Below are positions 10,344 through 20,912 of a stretch of 64,000 nucleotides of DNA, in pieces. Below the pieces are notes generated by a model, which saw only the letters and a program-made list of their open reading frames with translations, made no database searches and had not been told where the DNA came from. The stretch's first letter is position 1, and every line of letters begins with the position of its first letter. The stretch covers positions 7,750,001 to 7,814,000 of the forward strand of contig CANTUV010000051.1 in NCBI GenBank assembly GCA_947685225.1, written 5' to 3'. Made by a program: the position numbers and the translations under genes. Source of the stretch: Garcia nutans (lineage: Eukaryota > Streptophyta > Magnoliopsida > Malpighiales > Euphorbiaceae).

Positions 10344-11759
10344 TGATGGCGAATTTGTGCTATCGCAGTGTTACCAAAAGTGCATGGGTCGCGCAAGTAA
10401 TAAATTAATGAGTAAGATATCATTCCATTGGGGACAATGTCAAGTACTAGTGTAAATTTCAACTGGTGTTTATCAAATCAATAGTTTTTATGATAATTAA
10501 ACTAAAAGACGAATTACTTAATAAATTAAAGTAAAGAAAAATTAAATATTGTGCAAAAAGAGTTGATGATGAAAATACTATTCAGATATTGAATCCCTTA
10601 GCCATAAAAATATTTATGAATATCAATTCAATTAAATCAAATAATAGAGCTGAATTGACATACCTCTAAATTAGATCAAAACCTCTCTCGAGTGAATTAA
10701 TCCTTAATCACTAAGTAGAATGCTAGGAATCTCTTCTCAAGCATAATTAAATAGATTTTGCAATAAGAATAAGAAAATTTAAACCAAAATGTCTTGTAAG
10801 TCTATCTCTAGCACTCCAATCAACCCTCAGTCCTAATAAAAATTCTGTTCATATCAAGCTTTCTCAAGTCAATAATATAAAAATTGCAGCCAATCAATAA
10901 GCATGTTATTATCAATTGGAAATAAGAAATTAAGAATCAAAAGGATAAAACAACTCAATCAAATGATTTAATTTAATAAGAACTATTCAATCCATACAAC
11001 AAGGCTAGGGTTCATCAATACCTAGATAGAAATACTTTAGCTCATGTTCATAACCAGAAAATCAAAACAAAAGAAATAAGTAAAAGAATTCAAATAATCC
11101 ATAATGAATGATTTGTATTTCTTCACTTCAATCCTTGAATCTTGATTTAAATCTCGTATGAATTGGATCTTCATCTTTACTCTTAACTGTTAAAACTTTC
11201 TTTTTCTCAGAAATTCAGCTCTAATAATAAAAACTGGATCCCTAATTTGCACTTTAGTTCAAATTTTATAGCCCAGAAATTTTGCCTGACATGCCCATTG
11301 ACACGGGCGTGTCTATGGGCGTGTTTCCATAAGTAATGATATGGGCAGTGACACATTCATGTTCTTGGTCGTGTCATTATTACTGCAATATTGAGTTAGG
11401 GACACAGTCAGTGACACCCATATTTCTGCACATGTCACAACTTCTGTAAGATAGGATCAATGGCAGGTTCAATGACACATCCATATTTTTAGGCGTGTCG
11501 AGGCTTTTGTAAAGTAGTTGAATGACACGTCCATTGATACACCCATGTCACTGGGCATGTCAATTGAAGAATTTGCCTAAAATATCTCTTTTTCTTGTCA
11601 TTCATCTGTGATTCCAGCCTAAATAACCTTAAGATCCCAACGTGTTAAAGGTTTCTATAATCAACCCTAATAAACACTTGAATAAACAAATTAAACTCAA
11701 TTTAACAATAAATATGCTAATAAATAGGGACAAAAATATCATCAACTATACACTTATCA
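10344..11759 (-). repeat. 3' LTR of element A, 1416 bp
   Basis: Plus-strand ends are TGATGGCGAA (10344) and CACTTATCA (11759), so both termini have the TG...CA form. The left end matches the sequence next to the primer site of the other LTR at 19326. On the minus strand a TATA box, CTATAAAAT, lies at about 11273-11264. A cluster of GACACG...CGTGTC hairpin repeats lies just upstream of it at about 11285-11570. Confidence 0.85.
11285..11570. repeat. hairpin-forming repeats in the U3 of the element A LTR
   Basis: Imperfect tandem units of about 55-60 bases, each with a phrase of the type GACACGGGCGTGTC or its diverged form, followed by a CTGTA-containing spacer. They are related to the cleaner array in element B (23449-23820). 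They lie immediately upstream of the minus-strand TATA box. Confidence 0.7.
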
Positions 11760-13026
11760 AATTTTTTCACACTTGAGTTTTTGCTTATCCTCAAGCAAAC
11801 TAAATCACTATAATAAGCAGAAATGAAGGACCCCTCCATATCTAAAGAAAATAAAAGTTTTACAATACTCGAATCAGAAAACCCAACATTCTCAACCAAA
11901 AATTAAATCTCAAACATGATAGCTGAATTAATAAGTTTTAAAACAAAAATCTCACAGATCTAAAATTTAAAAATTTAGAGTTAAAAGATTGAACAAAAAA
12001 TTCTAAAAACTCAAAAGTCATGAACAAAGTAAGAAAGTGTAAATTTTCTCTTAAGTTCTTTGATCCTTTCATAAAATGCATTGCGTGAAACTTTTTTTTT
12101 AAAGGAGCCTGACTTGTTTGAACTGATACTAACTTTTTGACGTGAATGCAAATATTTGTGATGCCGACTCCCGATTACTCAGTTAGAATCACCCTTCAAA
12201 TGGCTACTAGCACTATTCATGATTCCAACTCATTTGTTTCAATTCAAGAGTAAAAATCAACAGAACATGGATAAATTTTCAAAGCTTCTGAAAAATTATT
12301 TTAATTTATTTATTTATTTAAGAAAAGTGATCAAAAATTTAAGATAATAGAGATGTCATACTAAGTTCGACTTAAGTATCTAAGAAATTGGGACATGCTA
12401 AAAATGTAAATAAGATTTTAAATTTTAGATGTGCAACTCTCATCAATCAACTACCTAATTCAAACTATCACATTTACTCTGTAGCAATCAATTAAGAAAA
12501 CTGAGTCAACCTCAACAAGATATTATCGTTCATTAAATTAACCATTAATTTAATAAAAAGAGGAACCATTTGATCACTTCATATTATTATAGCAATCTAG
12601 TTTACTTGAATCCAAAAATAAAGTCGAAGAAACTAAATGAGACAAATGCATCAAATGACAAGAATGAAAACAAAAGCTCAATCTAAAAAATATATCTCTC
12701 CTCACACTTAAGACTCACATTGTTCCCAATATGTGTAAAATAAGAAAAAGAACAAAAGAGAGAGAGAACTGCCTTGACATGTCCATGAATTGACATATAT
12801 AAATATGATTCAAAAAGTGTTGCGAAGTCGAATTAGCTACAAGACAAAAACGGACATGCAAAATTATGAAGGTTTAAAGATATATATAAATAATAATAAT
12901 AATAATAAAGACAGAAATATAGAATTAAACGTACAATCATCCAAAAGAAAATAAAAATAAAATAAAATAAAATAAAAAAATAATGAAGTAAAGAAAAAGT
13001 GAGCTAGTCAGTCATGGGCACATCAG
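11760..13026 (-). other. 3' noncoding region of element A with polypurine tract
   Basis: On the minus strand the tract CTCAAGTGTGAAAAAATT directly precedes the LTR start at 11759, which marks the polypurine tract. The rest is AT-rich, noncoding and homologous to 23994-25260 of element B. A short TAA repeat is at about 12887-12908, and AAATA-type repeats lie at about 12945-12980. Confidence 0.65.
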
Positions 13027-14077
13027 TAATTTGTTCTGGTTCAACTCATTGTTTCCTATTTTTCCTTCAATCCTACAGATATGCCTCTTAAAATTAGTGG
13101 ATCATCCAACTCAACATTAACTGAATGACACCAGTCTCGAAAGGTAGGGGTTGGGGTAAAAGACAGGCCAGTTAAAAAAGAAGGTCCAGCAGTGGTGGAC
13201 GAGCCGGGGACGTCCGTCAGTGGAGGTGGAGTTATGTTGAAAGTTGGAGCAGAAAGAACTGGCTCAGAATGAGTAGGAAGAACTGGCTTAGAATCCGTAG
13301 CTGGTGCCTGCAGGCCCATTACCTTCTCCCGGTCTAATCTTTTTAAGGTGTCTATACCCAAAAGCTTGGGGAACCCTTCCACTGTCATTGGTAGGCACCC
13401 ATCCAACACACCCAAGCTAAGAGCCAATCATGCGATATACATGCCACCGTGTAAATTACCTGGTACTTCTTTCTTGGACTGCTCATAGAAGAAATGTGTG
13501 ATGGCATGAGCTACATTGCATCTAATCTTCTAAACTATGCAGTTCAAGAAGAATAAATCCCGCAAGCTAACGACCCCCGTACTACTTTGCCGAGCTGTAA
13601 GAGTGTGAACCAAAAGATTATGCACCACCCGGCAAGAAAAAGAGTCAAAATTAGATATCTTGGACACCTTAGGCTGATATTTATCTGAATTGGGTGTAAA
13701 TGTCCTTCAAACCTAAGGAGGAATAACATTGTACTCCTCAAAGTCCACCTCGGAGTTAAGGTACTCAACCATATGCACATCCTCTATAGTAAATAAACCT
13801 AAATGCATACCAAGGTCATTGATGCTCAAGTGAATCGCTGACCTCCCAACCGAAACTTTATCGTCAGCTCGATAATGAAGATCTTATTTTTATCAAAATG
13901 GAAAGTGCAGTGGAACTCTAAGGTTAACTCTCTGTATAAAGGCTCATTGAGAATCGAAGACACTTGTGGCCTATCCTGAATTTAGAAGTCGGGTGCATAG
14001 CGGGTTGGCTTGAGCTTCCTTCACCTCTAGCCCTATTTGGTTGGTAATTTGGACGGCACTTATTTGCAAGGACCCAT
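13027..14077 (-). pseudogene. Athila-type ORF3, degraded
   Basis: Starts at ATG 14077 (MGPCK) and is broken by stops and frameshifts. The N-terminal part matches element B ORF3 in segments. The clearest parts are 13780-13544 and 13427-13056, which contain GVLDGCLPMTVEGFPKLL, IDTLKRLDREKVMGLQ and a proline/serine-rich tail ending FRDWCHSVNVE. This is the third ORF placed after integrase in Athila-like elements. It is related to the plant retrotransposon ORF1/ATHILA family; its molecular function is not established. An intron acceptor-like AG lies at 14082-14081, just before the start. Confidence 0.7.
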
Positions 14078-14080
14078 TAT

Positions 14081-14602
14081 CTTCAAAATAAACAAGAACA
14101 TCCTCAAAAATAAAAATAATGCCAAAACATTGACATTGGATAGAGTTACCAAAATACCGATATTATAACAATAGCATGCACTAAATAATCCAAGAAAATA
14201 ATACGAAGTACACTAACACAATTAAACCAACAATATCAATGCATTCAAACAACAAAAGCAATGAAACTAAATCAATAAGAGCAATGACCTAATTCTCAAC
14301 AAGAGCAATGTTTAAATCCATACAATAAACAGTGTCTTCATAACATGCATCACTTCAATTCTATATCTTCATAGCCCAACACATTAAAACAAAAAAAATT
14401 TAACTCATTATGCATAAACAATCAATAAATTGTGCGCAGAAATGTTCAACTCAATTCTAGCCATAGAATCCTCAAAAGCATAATGAGTAAATCACAATAC
14501 ATCCACAAAACACTCAAAATTCCTAGAAATTCCTTAGATTTGCAAGAAATTTTGAAGTAATTACTAGAAAACAAGATAAAAATTGCAAAAGTTGGGGACA
14601 TA
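14081..14602 (-). other. possible intron in the ORF3 leader of element A
   Basis: On the minus strand CAG|GTATGT at 14605-14597 is a near-consensus plant splice donor. A pyrimidine-rich run ending GAAG at 14082-14081 is a fair acceptor, three bases before the ORF3 ATG. The sequence between is AT-rich and noncoding, as plant introns are. The splicing itself is inferred. Confidence 0.4.
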
Positions 14603-15176
14603 CCTGAAATTTGGAGCGAAGGAAGTGAGAAAATCAAACATAATGCAATGAAATCCTCTCTAAATCTTGAAATGGAAATTGAAATCCCCTCTAGACTGAT
14701 TAGGTGTGTGATTTCGAGTGTGAAAGTGTGAGAATTTTGAGAAAGAATCAACAAAGAGGGCAAGAGAAGGGAGAAAAATCATTTAAAATGAACTCGGGCT
14801 CGACTTTAAAATATGTCGACATGCCCATTAACACGGGCGTGGCGATGGGCATGGAACAACTACTGCATCTAAGAGAGTACGACACGCTCACTAACACGGA
14901 TGTATCAGTAGGTGTGTTATTGCTACTGTGACTCAAATAAATCAACACGTCCAGTGACATGGACATGTCATTGGTGTGTGATTGCTACTGTAAATTTCAA
15001 ATTTAACTAAAATGACACGACTAGTGACACAGACGTGTCACTAGGCGTGTTACAGCTACTGTGGTGCCATTTAAATGACACGTCCAGTGACTCGGGCTTG
15101 TCACTAGGCGTGTTACAACTACTGTGTCTGAAAATGAATGACATGCCCAAGGACATGGGTGTGTCTCTCAATCAAG
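14603..15176 (-). promoter_or_regulatory. possible internal promoter and leader for ORF3 of element A
   Basis: Between integrase and ORF3, minus strand, the order is: five or six hairpin repeats of the same family as the LTR U3 array (15176-14816), a TATA-like ATATTTTAAAG (about 14812-14800), a pyrimidine-rich leader with CTCACACTTTCACACTC (about 14735-14715), then a splice donor at 14602. This repeats the layout of the LTR promoter (repeats, then TATA). Sequence downstream of the TATA is unlike the LTR, so it is not just a stray LTR copy. Promoter activity is inferred from layout only. Confidence 0.4.
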
Positions 15177-15339
15177 CTCAAGTTGCCCCTCAAAAGAGAA
15201 ATTCCCTTTACATATTCAAGTGAACTTAAAACAACACACAATCAATCAATGATAAAAGAATTAAAAATCAATGAAACAAACTAAAAACATGAAAATTAAA
15301 GAAACAAATATCAAAAACAAATGAAATGGTGGGTTGTCT
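15177..15339. other. short spacer between integrase and ORF3 repeats
   Basis: AT-rich DNA with no feature that I recognise. At the end next to integrase (15325-15395) it carries the phrase that reads GTCCAACTAATAC on the minus strand. This phrase also occurs in element B next to its deletion junction. Confidence 0.5.
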
Positions 15340-16855
15340 CCTACCCAGCACTTCCTTAATGTTGTATTAGTTGGACGTTCAGGAGTATTTCATTCCTAGT
15401 TTTAGAGTATAAAACCTCCTTCAGCTCATTCAAGTCTCCCCCTAAATACAGTTTAAGCCATTGCCCATTTACCTTAAAATTTCCTTTTTCTGGATGAGTA
15501 ATTTCGATCATCCCATAGGAAAAAACTTATTTAATTTTAAACGGACCAGTCCATCTTGATTTTAAATTACCTGAAAAAAATTGAAGCCTCGAATTATACA
15601 ATAATACCTAATCTCTAACTTGAAACTCTTTTCATTCCTTAATGGAGCATCATGACATCTCTTAGTCTGCTCCTTATACATCCTTGCATTATCATAAGCT
15701 TGTAATCTCCATTCATCCAGCTCATTGATTTGTAATTTTCTCCTTTCACCTGCACTAGCTAGATCAAGGTTAATCTGTTTTATACCCAATAAGCATTATA
15801 TTCAATTTCTACAGGTAAATGACAAGCATTTCCATATACTAGCCTAAATAGCGTAGTACCCAAAGGAGTTTTGAATGCAGTCCTAAAGGCCATAGAGCAT
15901 TGTCAAATTTCTCGAACCAATCCTTTCGGGATCGCTCTACAATTTTCTTAAGAATTCTTTTTATTTCTCTATTTGTGTTCTCAACTTGGCCACTAGTTTG
16001 GGGATGATAAGGAATAGAAAATCTATGTGTAACAGCTAGCCTTTTGAAAACTTTCTCAAGCTGAGCGTTATAAAATTGAGTACCCCTATCACTTATGATC
16101 GCTTTTGGTGTACCAAATAGAGAAAACAACTTTTTTAAAAATTTCATCACTACCCTAACATCATTCGTTGTTAAAGCTTGGGCTTCATGCCATTTAGAGA
16201 CATAGTTTATAGCGACGAGAATATATTTATTACTAAAGGAACTAGAAAACGATCCCATAAAGTCGATCCCTCATACATCAAAGACTTTACATACTAGAAT
16301 TCTATTTTGGGGTATCTCATCACGAGATGAGATGTTTCCAATTCTTTGACAATGATCACAATATTTCACAAAGTCATAACTATCATTAAACAGAGTGGGC
16401 CAATAAAATATTGATTCTAACACCTTTTGAGTAGTCTTATTGGCTCCCATATGACCATCAACTGGTCCAACATGATAATGACAGAGAATATTCAACATTT
16501 CGGGCCATGCCATGCAACGCCGGATCATGTGGTCTTTACATAGCCTAAATAAGAAAGGATCCTCCCAAAAGTAATATTTCAAGTCAGAAAAGAATTTATT
16601 CTTTTCTTGATAAGTCATATCTTTAGGCAGTTCTCTAGCAGCCAAGTAATTAGCAAAATCTGCAAATCAAGACATTTCAAAAGTTGAACAAGTTACCTCA
16701 CTTACCATGGTATAAAGCTGCTCATCGGGGAAATGATCATCAATGCCCCCTTCTTCAAACTTCTCCAAGGTTAGGTTCTCCAAGTGAGAAAGGTGATATG
16801 CTGCCAGATTTTTAGCTCCCATTTTATCTTGAATCTTTAAATCAAATTTCTACAA
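15340..16855 (-). pseudogene. Athila-like integrase with RNase H tail, frameshifted
   Basis: Minus-strand pieces in order: an RNase H tail (KIQDKMGAKNLAAYHLSHLE, about 16845-16785); the zinc-binding domain (16645-16271, with H and CDHCQRIG); the core domain (16258-15839, with VAINYVSKWHEA, SDRGTQFYN and SGQVENTNREIKR, the second D and the E of DDE); and a C-terminal part in another frame (15789-15562, LDLASAGERRKLQINELDEW). Stops and frameshifts separate them. The RNase H tail follows directly on the post-protease linker at about 16855, so reverse transcriptase and most of RNase H are deleted. Confidence 0.82.
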
Positions 16856-19186
16856 TAAACACAACTTAAGGGGATCCATGGAAAGAACATTAGTAACACA
16901 ATTTAAGGTTTCATGCTCAATGATATCATTGCATGAATCCTCCTCATTAAGTGTAAGTAGGTGCTTCATAGCATAATGTATATTAAAAATAACTTTCTCG
17001 CTTCCCACTCTTAAAGTCAATGTGCCATCATGGACATCGAAAGGGCACGAGCTGTATTAAAAAATGGCCTACCAAGGATAAGCAAAACATATGCGTCCTC
17101 ATCTGCATCAATGACAACAAAATCATTGGAAAAAATGAAATTCTTGACCTTTACTAACACATCCTCTATAATACCATGATGGTGTATTACTGACTTATCA
17201 GCAAGTTGAATAATCATAAGTATTGATTTAGGTTCTCCGACACCTAACTCTTTAAACATTTTGTAGGACATAACACTTATGCTAGCCCCCAAATCAGCCA
17301 ATACACTTTAATTTCAAGATTATCTATCAAATATGAAATAGTAAAACTACCATAATCTTTTAATTTCTAAGGCAATCTCTTTTGCAAAATTGCTGAACTC
17401 TTTTCTGACAATTGTACCAAAGATACTTCCTCAAGTTTCCTTTTGTTAGAAAGGAAATCTTTAAAAATTTTAGCATATTTGGGCATCTACGATAAAGCTT
17501 TAGAAAATGAAATATTAACGTGCAGTTGTTTAAAGAGTTCAAGAAACTTACCGAACTGAGCATCCATCTTGTCCTTGTTCAACCTTATTGGATATGGCAC
17601 TCGAGGTCGGTATTCTTTCACTATTAGACTGGATTCTTATTGTTGATTCCCTTTCTTATTTTCTACTGCAGCCTTCTCACCCAAAGCGACAGTAGGGTTA
17701 TCTTCTTTTTCTTGTATCTCAGCCTCTTCCTCAATCACTTCTTCTCTTTTCTCAACCTCATCACCCTTAATTTCCTTTCCACTCTTTAGAGTAATTGCCT
17801 TCAACTGCTCCTTCGAGTTTGCCTCAGTATTGCTAGGCAAACTCTCTTGTGGTCTTTCACTGAGTAACTTAGCAATTTGCCCTATTTGATTTTCCAAGTT
17901 GTGAATAGAAGCTTGTTGATTTCTAAGGGTGGTTTCAATTGATTAAAATCTATTTTCTGAAGCTGCTATGAATTTTTCCATCATATCTTCCAAATTACTC
18001 TTTCTTGGAGGGGCAACTTATTAATGTTGAGGCTACTAAAATCCATGGGGGAGGTCTTAGATTATTCTGATTACTCCAGGAGAAATTAGGATGATTTCTC
18101 CACCCCGGATTATATGTGTTGCTATAGGGGTTATTCTACTATTGCCTTGGCATATTCCCGACAAAATCTACTTGCTCTTGTCTAGCAAACATATTGTCAT
18201 TTTGAAAATCTTGACTTTGATGTCCACCCCCACATCATTCACAAGACATCACTTGCATTGATTTTCCTGAAGATGAAGCTAAAGAATTAATCTTTTTATT
18301 CATTGCTTCCAACTGTGCTGTCAAAGCCACCACATGATCCATTTGATGTGAACCAGTGGCCCTCAGTTTTCCTTGTTCCTTTGGAGTTTGCCACTGATAA
18401 TTGGTAAGGGTCATATCTTCAATCACATTCCTTACTTGTTCAGGTGTCTTGTTATTTATGATACCCCCAGCTGCTGCATTAATGGATTGCTTTCTTGCAT
18501 AATTCAATCCATTATAGAAAGTTTGAATCTGAAGCCATAGTGGAAGCCCATAATGAGGACACCTTTTCAATATATCTTTAAATCTCTCCCAAACATCATA
18601 AAGAGTCTCACCATCTTGCTGAAGAAAAGATGAAATATCATTCCTCAACTTGGCAGTCTTGGACGGTGGAAAGTATTTCTTTAGAAATTTTTTTTGCCAA
18701 CTAACCCCATGTAGTGAAAGTGTTTGGGAAAAAAGATTTTAGCCATTTCTTCAGTCAGTCTCTCAGTGAAAATGGGAACAACCTCAGCCTAATTGCATCT
18801 TCTAAGACATTCTGTATCTTGAACATGTCCCATATTTTAAGAAAATTCTCAATATGTGCATTAGGATCTTCATCTAGGAGCCCATCAAACTGACAAGTTT
18901 GTTGCACCATTTGAATAATATTTGCCTTTATCTCCAATTTGTTTGCAGCAACTGCCGGCCTTTGTATGCTCGAATCAGCCCCATTAAGAGTGGGCTTAGC
19001 AAATTCCCGCATTGTCCTTAGCTCATTTCCTGCCATCACTTCAAGTTCTTCTTCTGAGCTTGAATCTTCCAAGTTTGGTTTAGTTTCTACCAGAACTGCT
19101 TCCCTTTCTTCCTTTTGCTTTCTCCTCAATGTTCTCTCTAGCTCTGGATCTAATTCAAGTAATTGGGAAGAGCTAGCTCGAGCCAT
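16856..19186 (-). pseudogene. Athila-like gag-protease, frameshifted
   Basis: The likely ATG is at 19186 (MARASSSQLLELDPELERT). Gag runs through RLRLFPFSLRD (about 18800-18760) and RNDISSFLQQDGETLYD (18648 on), to a zinc-knuckle remnant at about 18260-18235. Protease is at 17301-17017 (ADLGASISVM, then LILGRPFFNTARA). At least three frame changes break it. It is homologous throughout to the intact ORF of element B at 29320-26831, which shows where each break lies. After protease the linker ends LKLCLL and a TAG, then jumps to the RNase H tail. Confidence 0.82.
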
Positions 19187-19301
19187 AAACGGAAAAAAGT
19201 ACCTAAACTGATAATCAACAAGCAAGAACCAATGTTAAAACAAATAAAAATAGAAACTAAATCAATAGTTTTGATTATATTACTAATATTAAAAACCGTT
19301 G

Positions 19302-19319
19302 TCTCCGGCAACGGTGCCA
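19302..19319 (-). other. primer-binding site of element A, tRNA-Asp type
   Basis: The minus strand reads TTGGCACCGTTGCCGGAGAC a few bases after the LTR end. It matches the complement of the 3' end of plant tRNA-Asp (CCCCGGCAACGGCGCCA) with two mismatches. This primer is typical of Athila elements. Confidence 0.8.
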
Positions 19320-19325
19320 AAAATT

Positions 19326-20912
19326 TGATGGCGAATCTGTACTATTGCAGTGTTACCGCAAGTGCACGGATCGCACAAGTAATAAAATAGTGAGTAAGAT
19401 ATCGTTCCACTGGGGATAAGATCAAGTACTAGTGCAAATTTCAACTGTTGTTTAGCAAATCAATAGTTTTTGTGATGATTAAAATAAAAGACGAATTACT
19501 TAATAAAGTAAAATAAAGAAAAATTAAATATTGTGTAAAAAGAGTTGATGATGGAAATACTATTCAGATATTGAATCTCCCTAGCCATAAAAATATTTAT
19601 GAATATCAATTCAATTAAATCAAATAATAAAGCTGAATTGAAATTCCTCTAAATTAGATCAAAACCTCTTTCGAGTAAATTAATCCCTAATTGCTAAGTA
19701 GAATGCTAGGAATCTCTTCTCAAGCATAATTAATTAGATTTTGCAATAAGAACAAGAAAATTTGAACCAAAGGGTCTTGTAAGTCTATCTCTAGCACTCC
19801 AATCAACCCTCAATCCTAATAAAATTCCTGTTCATATCAAGCTTTCTCAAGTCAATAATATGAAAATTACAACAAATCAATAAACATGTTATTATCAATT
19901 GAAAAAAAGAAATTAAGAATCAAAAAGATAAAATAACTCAATCAAATGATTTAATTTAATAAGAATTATTCAATCCATACAACTAGGGGTGTTCATTGGG
20001 CCCGTGGCCCGACCAACCCGGCCCGGCCCGAAGGGTTTCGGGCCGGGTTGGGCCGGCCCGAACCCATGCCAGGGTCGGGCCACGGGCCTCAAAATCCAAC
20101 CCGAGCCCAGCTCGGGTCGGGCCTCGGGTAGGGATAAAAAATCTCGGGCCGGCCCGACCCGGCCCGAGATATTTATTTTTTTATATTTTTTAATTTTTTT
20201 AAAATTTATTTTTTGATAATTTATTTTTTTTAAAATATTATATATAAAAAATTATATAATAATTTATATATTATTAAATATAATTTAGTATAATAAATTT
20301 TTAAAATAATATTTATAAGTAAATTTTATTAAAATTTGTAAAAAAAATATTTTTTTAAATTTTAAAAAAATCGGGCCGGCCCGACCCGGCCCGAACCCGG
20401 CCAGGCCCGGCCAAGCCCGAAGTGGCCCGGCCCGACCGGGCTTCGGGTCGGGCCACGGGCTGCAAAACTGCAGCCCGAAAAATTTCGGGCCGGGCTTCGG
20501 GCCGGGGTCAAACCCGGCCCGACCCGGCCCGTGTACACCCCTACATACAACAAGGCTAGGATTCATCAATATATAGATAGAAACACTTTAGCTCATGTTC
20601 ATAACCAGAAAATCAAAACAAAAGAAATAAGTAAAAGAATTCAAACAATCCATAATGAATGATTTGTGTTTCTTCACTTCAATCCTTGAATCTTGATTTA
20701 AATCTCGTATGAATTGGATTTTCGCCCTCACTCTCAGCTTCCAAAACTCTCTTTTTCTCAGGAAGTCGACTCTAATAATAAAAACTAGATCCCTAATTCG
20801 CATTTTAGCTCATATTTTATGGCATAAAAATTTTGTCTGACACATCCATTGACACGAGCGTATTTATGACGTATTAACCTTGCTGTTTCCGCAAGTAATG
20901 ACATGGGCAGTG
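19326..20912 (-). repeat. 5' LTR of element A, truncated and carrying a hAT-type insert
   Basis: Starts on the plus strand with TGATGGCGAA at 19326, matching 10344. It is interrupted by the GC-rich element at 19984-20543 and stops matching the other LTR at 20912, in GGGCAGTG. About 1019 bases of LTR remain of 1416. The lost part is the U3 end with most of the hairpin repeats. Confidence 0.82.
19984..20543. mobile_element. non-autonomous hAT-type element, 560 bp
   Basis: Flanked by a perfect 8-bp duplication CATACAAC (19976-19983 and 20544-20551). The empty site is visible in the other LTR of element A near 10994-11001. Terminal inverted repeats are TAGGGGTGTTCA on the left and TGTACACCCCTA on the right. 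An 8-bp duplication points to the hAT superfamily. The two ends are GC-rich runs of repeated GGCCCGAC/GTCGGGCC words, probably subterminal binding repeats, around an AT-only core (about 20168-20370). It codes for no transposase. Glycine/arginine/proline-rich frames across it are artefacts of the repeats. Confidence 0.9.

Larger units (their letters stand above)
10344..20912 (-). mobile_element. Athila-like Ty3/gypsy element A, pol-deleted and truncated at one LTR
   Basis: Minus-strand order: truncated 5' LTR (20912-19326), tRNA-Asp primer site, gag-protease relic (19186-16856), integrase relic (16855-15340), spacer (15339-14081), ORF3 relic (14077-13027), 3' noncoding region with polypurine tract (13026-11760), 3' LTR (11759-10344). 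The primer site, the gag style and the third ORF after integrase are Athila-like. Reverse transcriptase and RNase H are missing between protease and integrase. The two LTRs differ at many positions in the parts I compared (roughly one in ten), so it is older than element B. The last 400 or so bases of the 5' LTR are missing, replaced by the sequence beginning at 20913. Confidence 0.88.

Noticed and set aside
14446..14763. A 105-residue minus-strand frame between integrase and ORF3
   Set aside because: It overlaps the candidate leader and intron; composition and position suggest noncoding DNA, and there is no recognisable domain.
19989..20553. Glycine/arginine/proline-rich proteins in several frames
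   Set aside because: They are translations of GC-rich subterminal repeats of a hAT-type element and occur on both strands.
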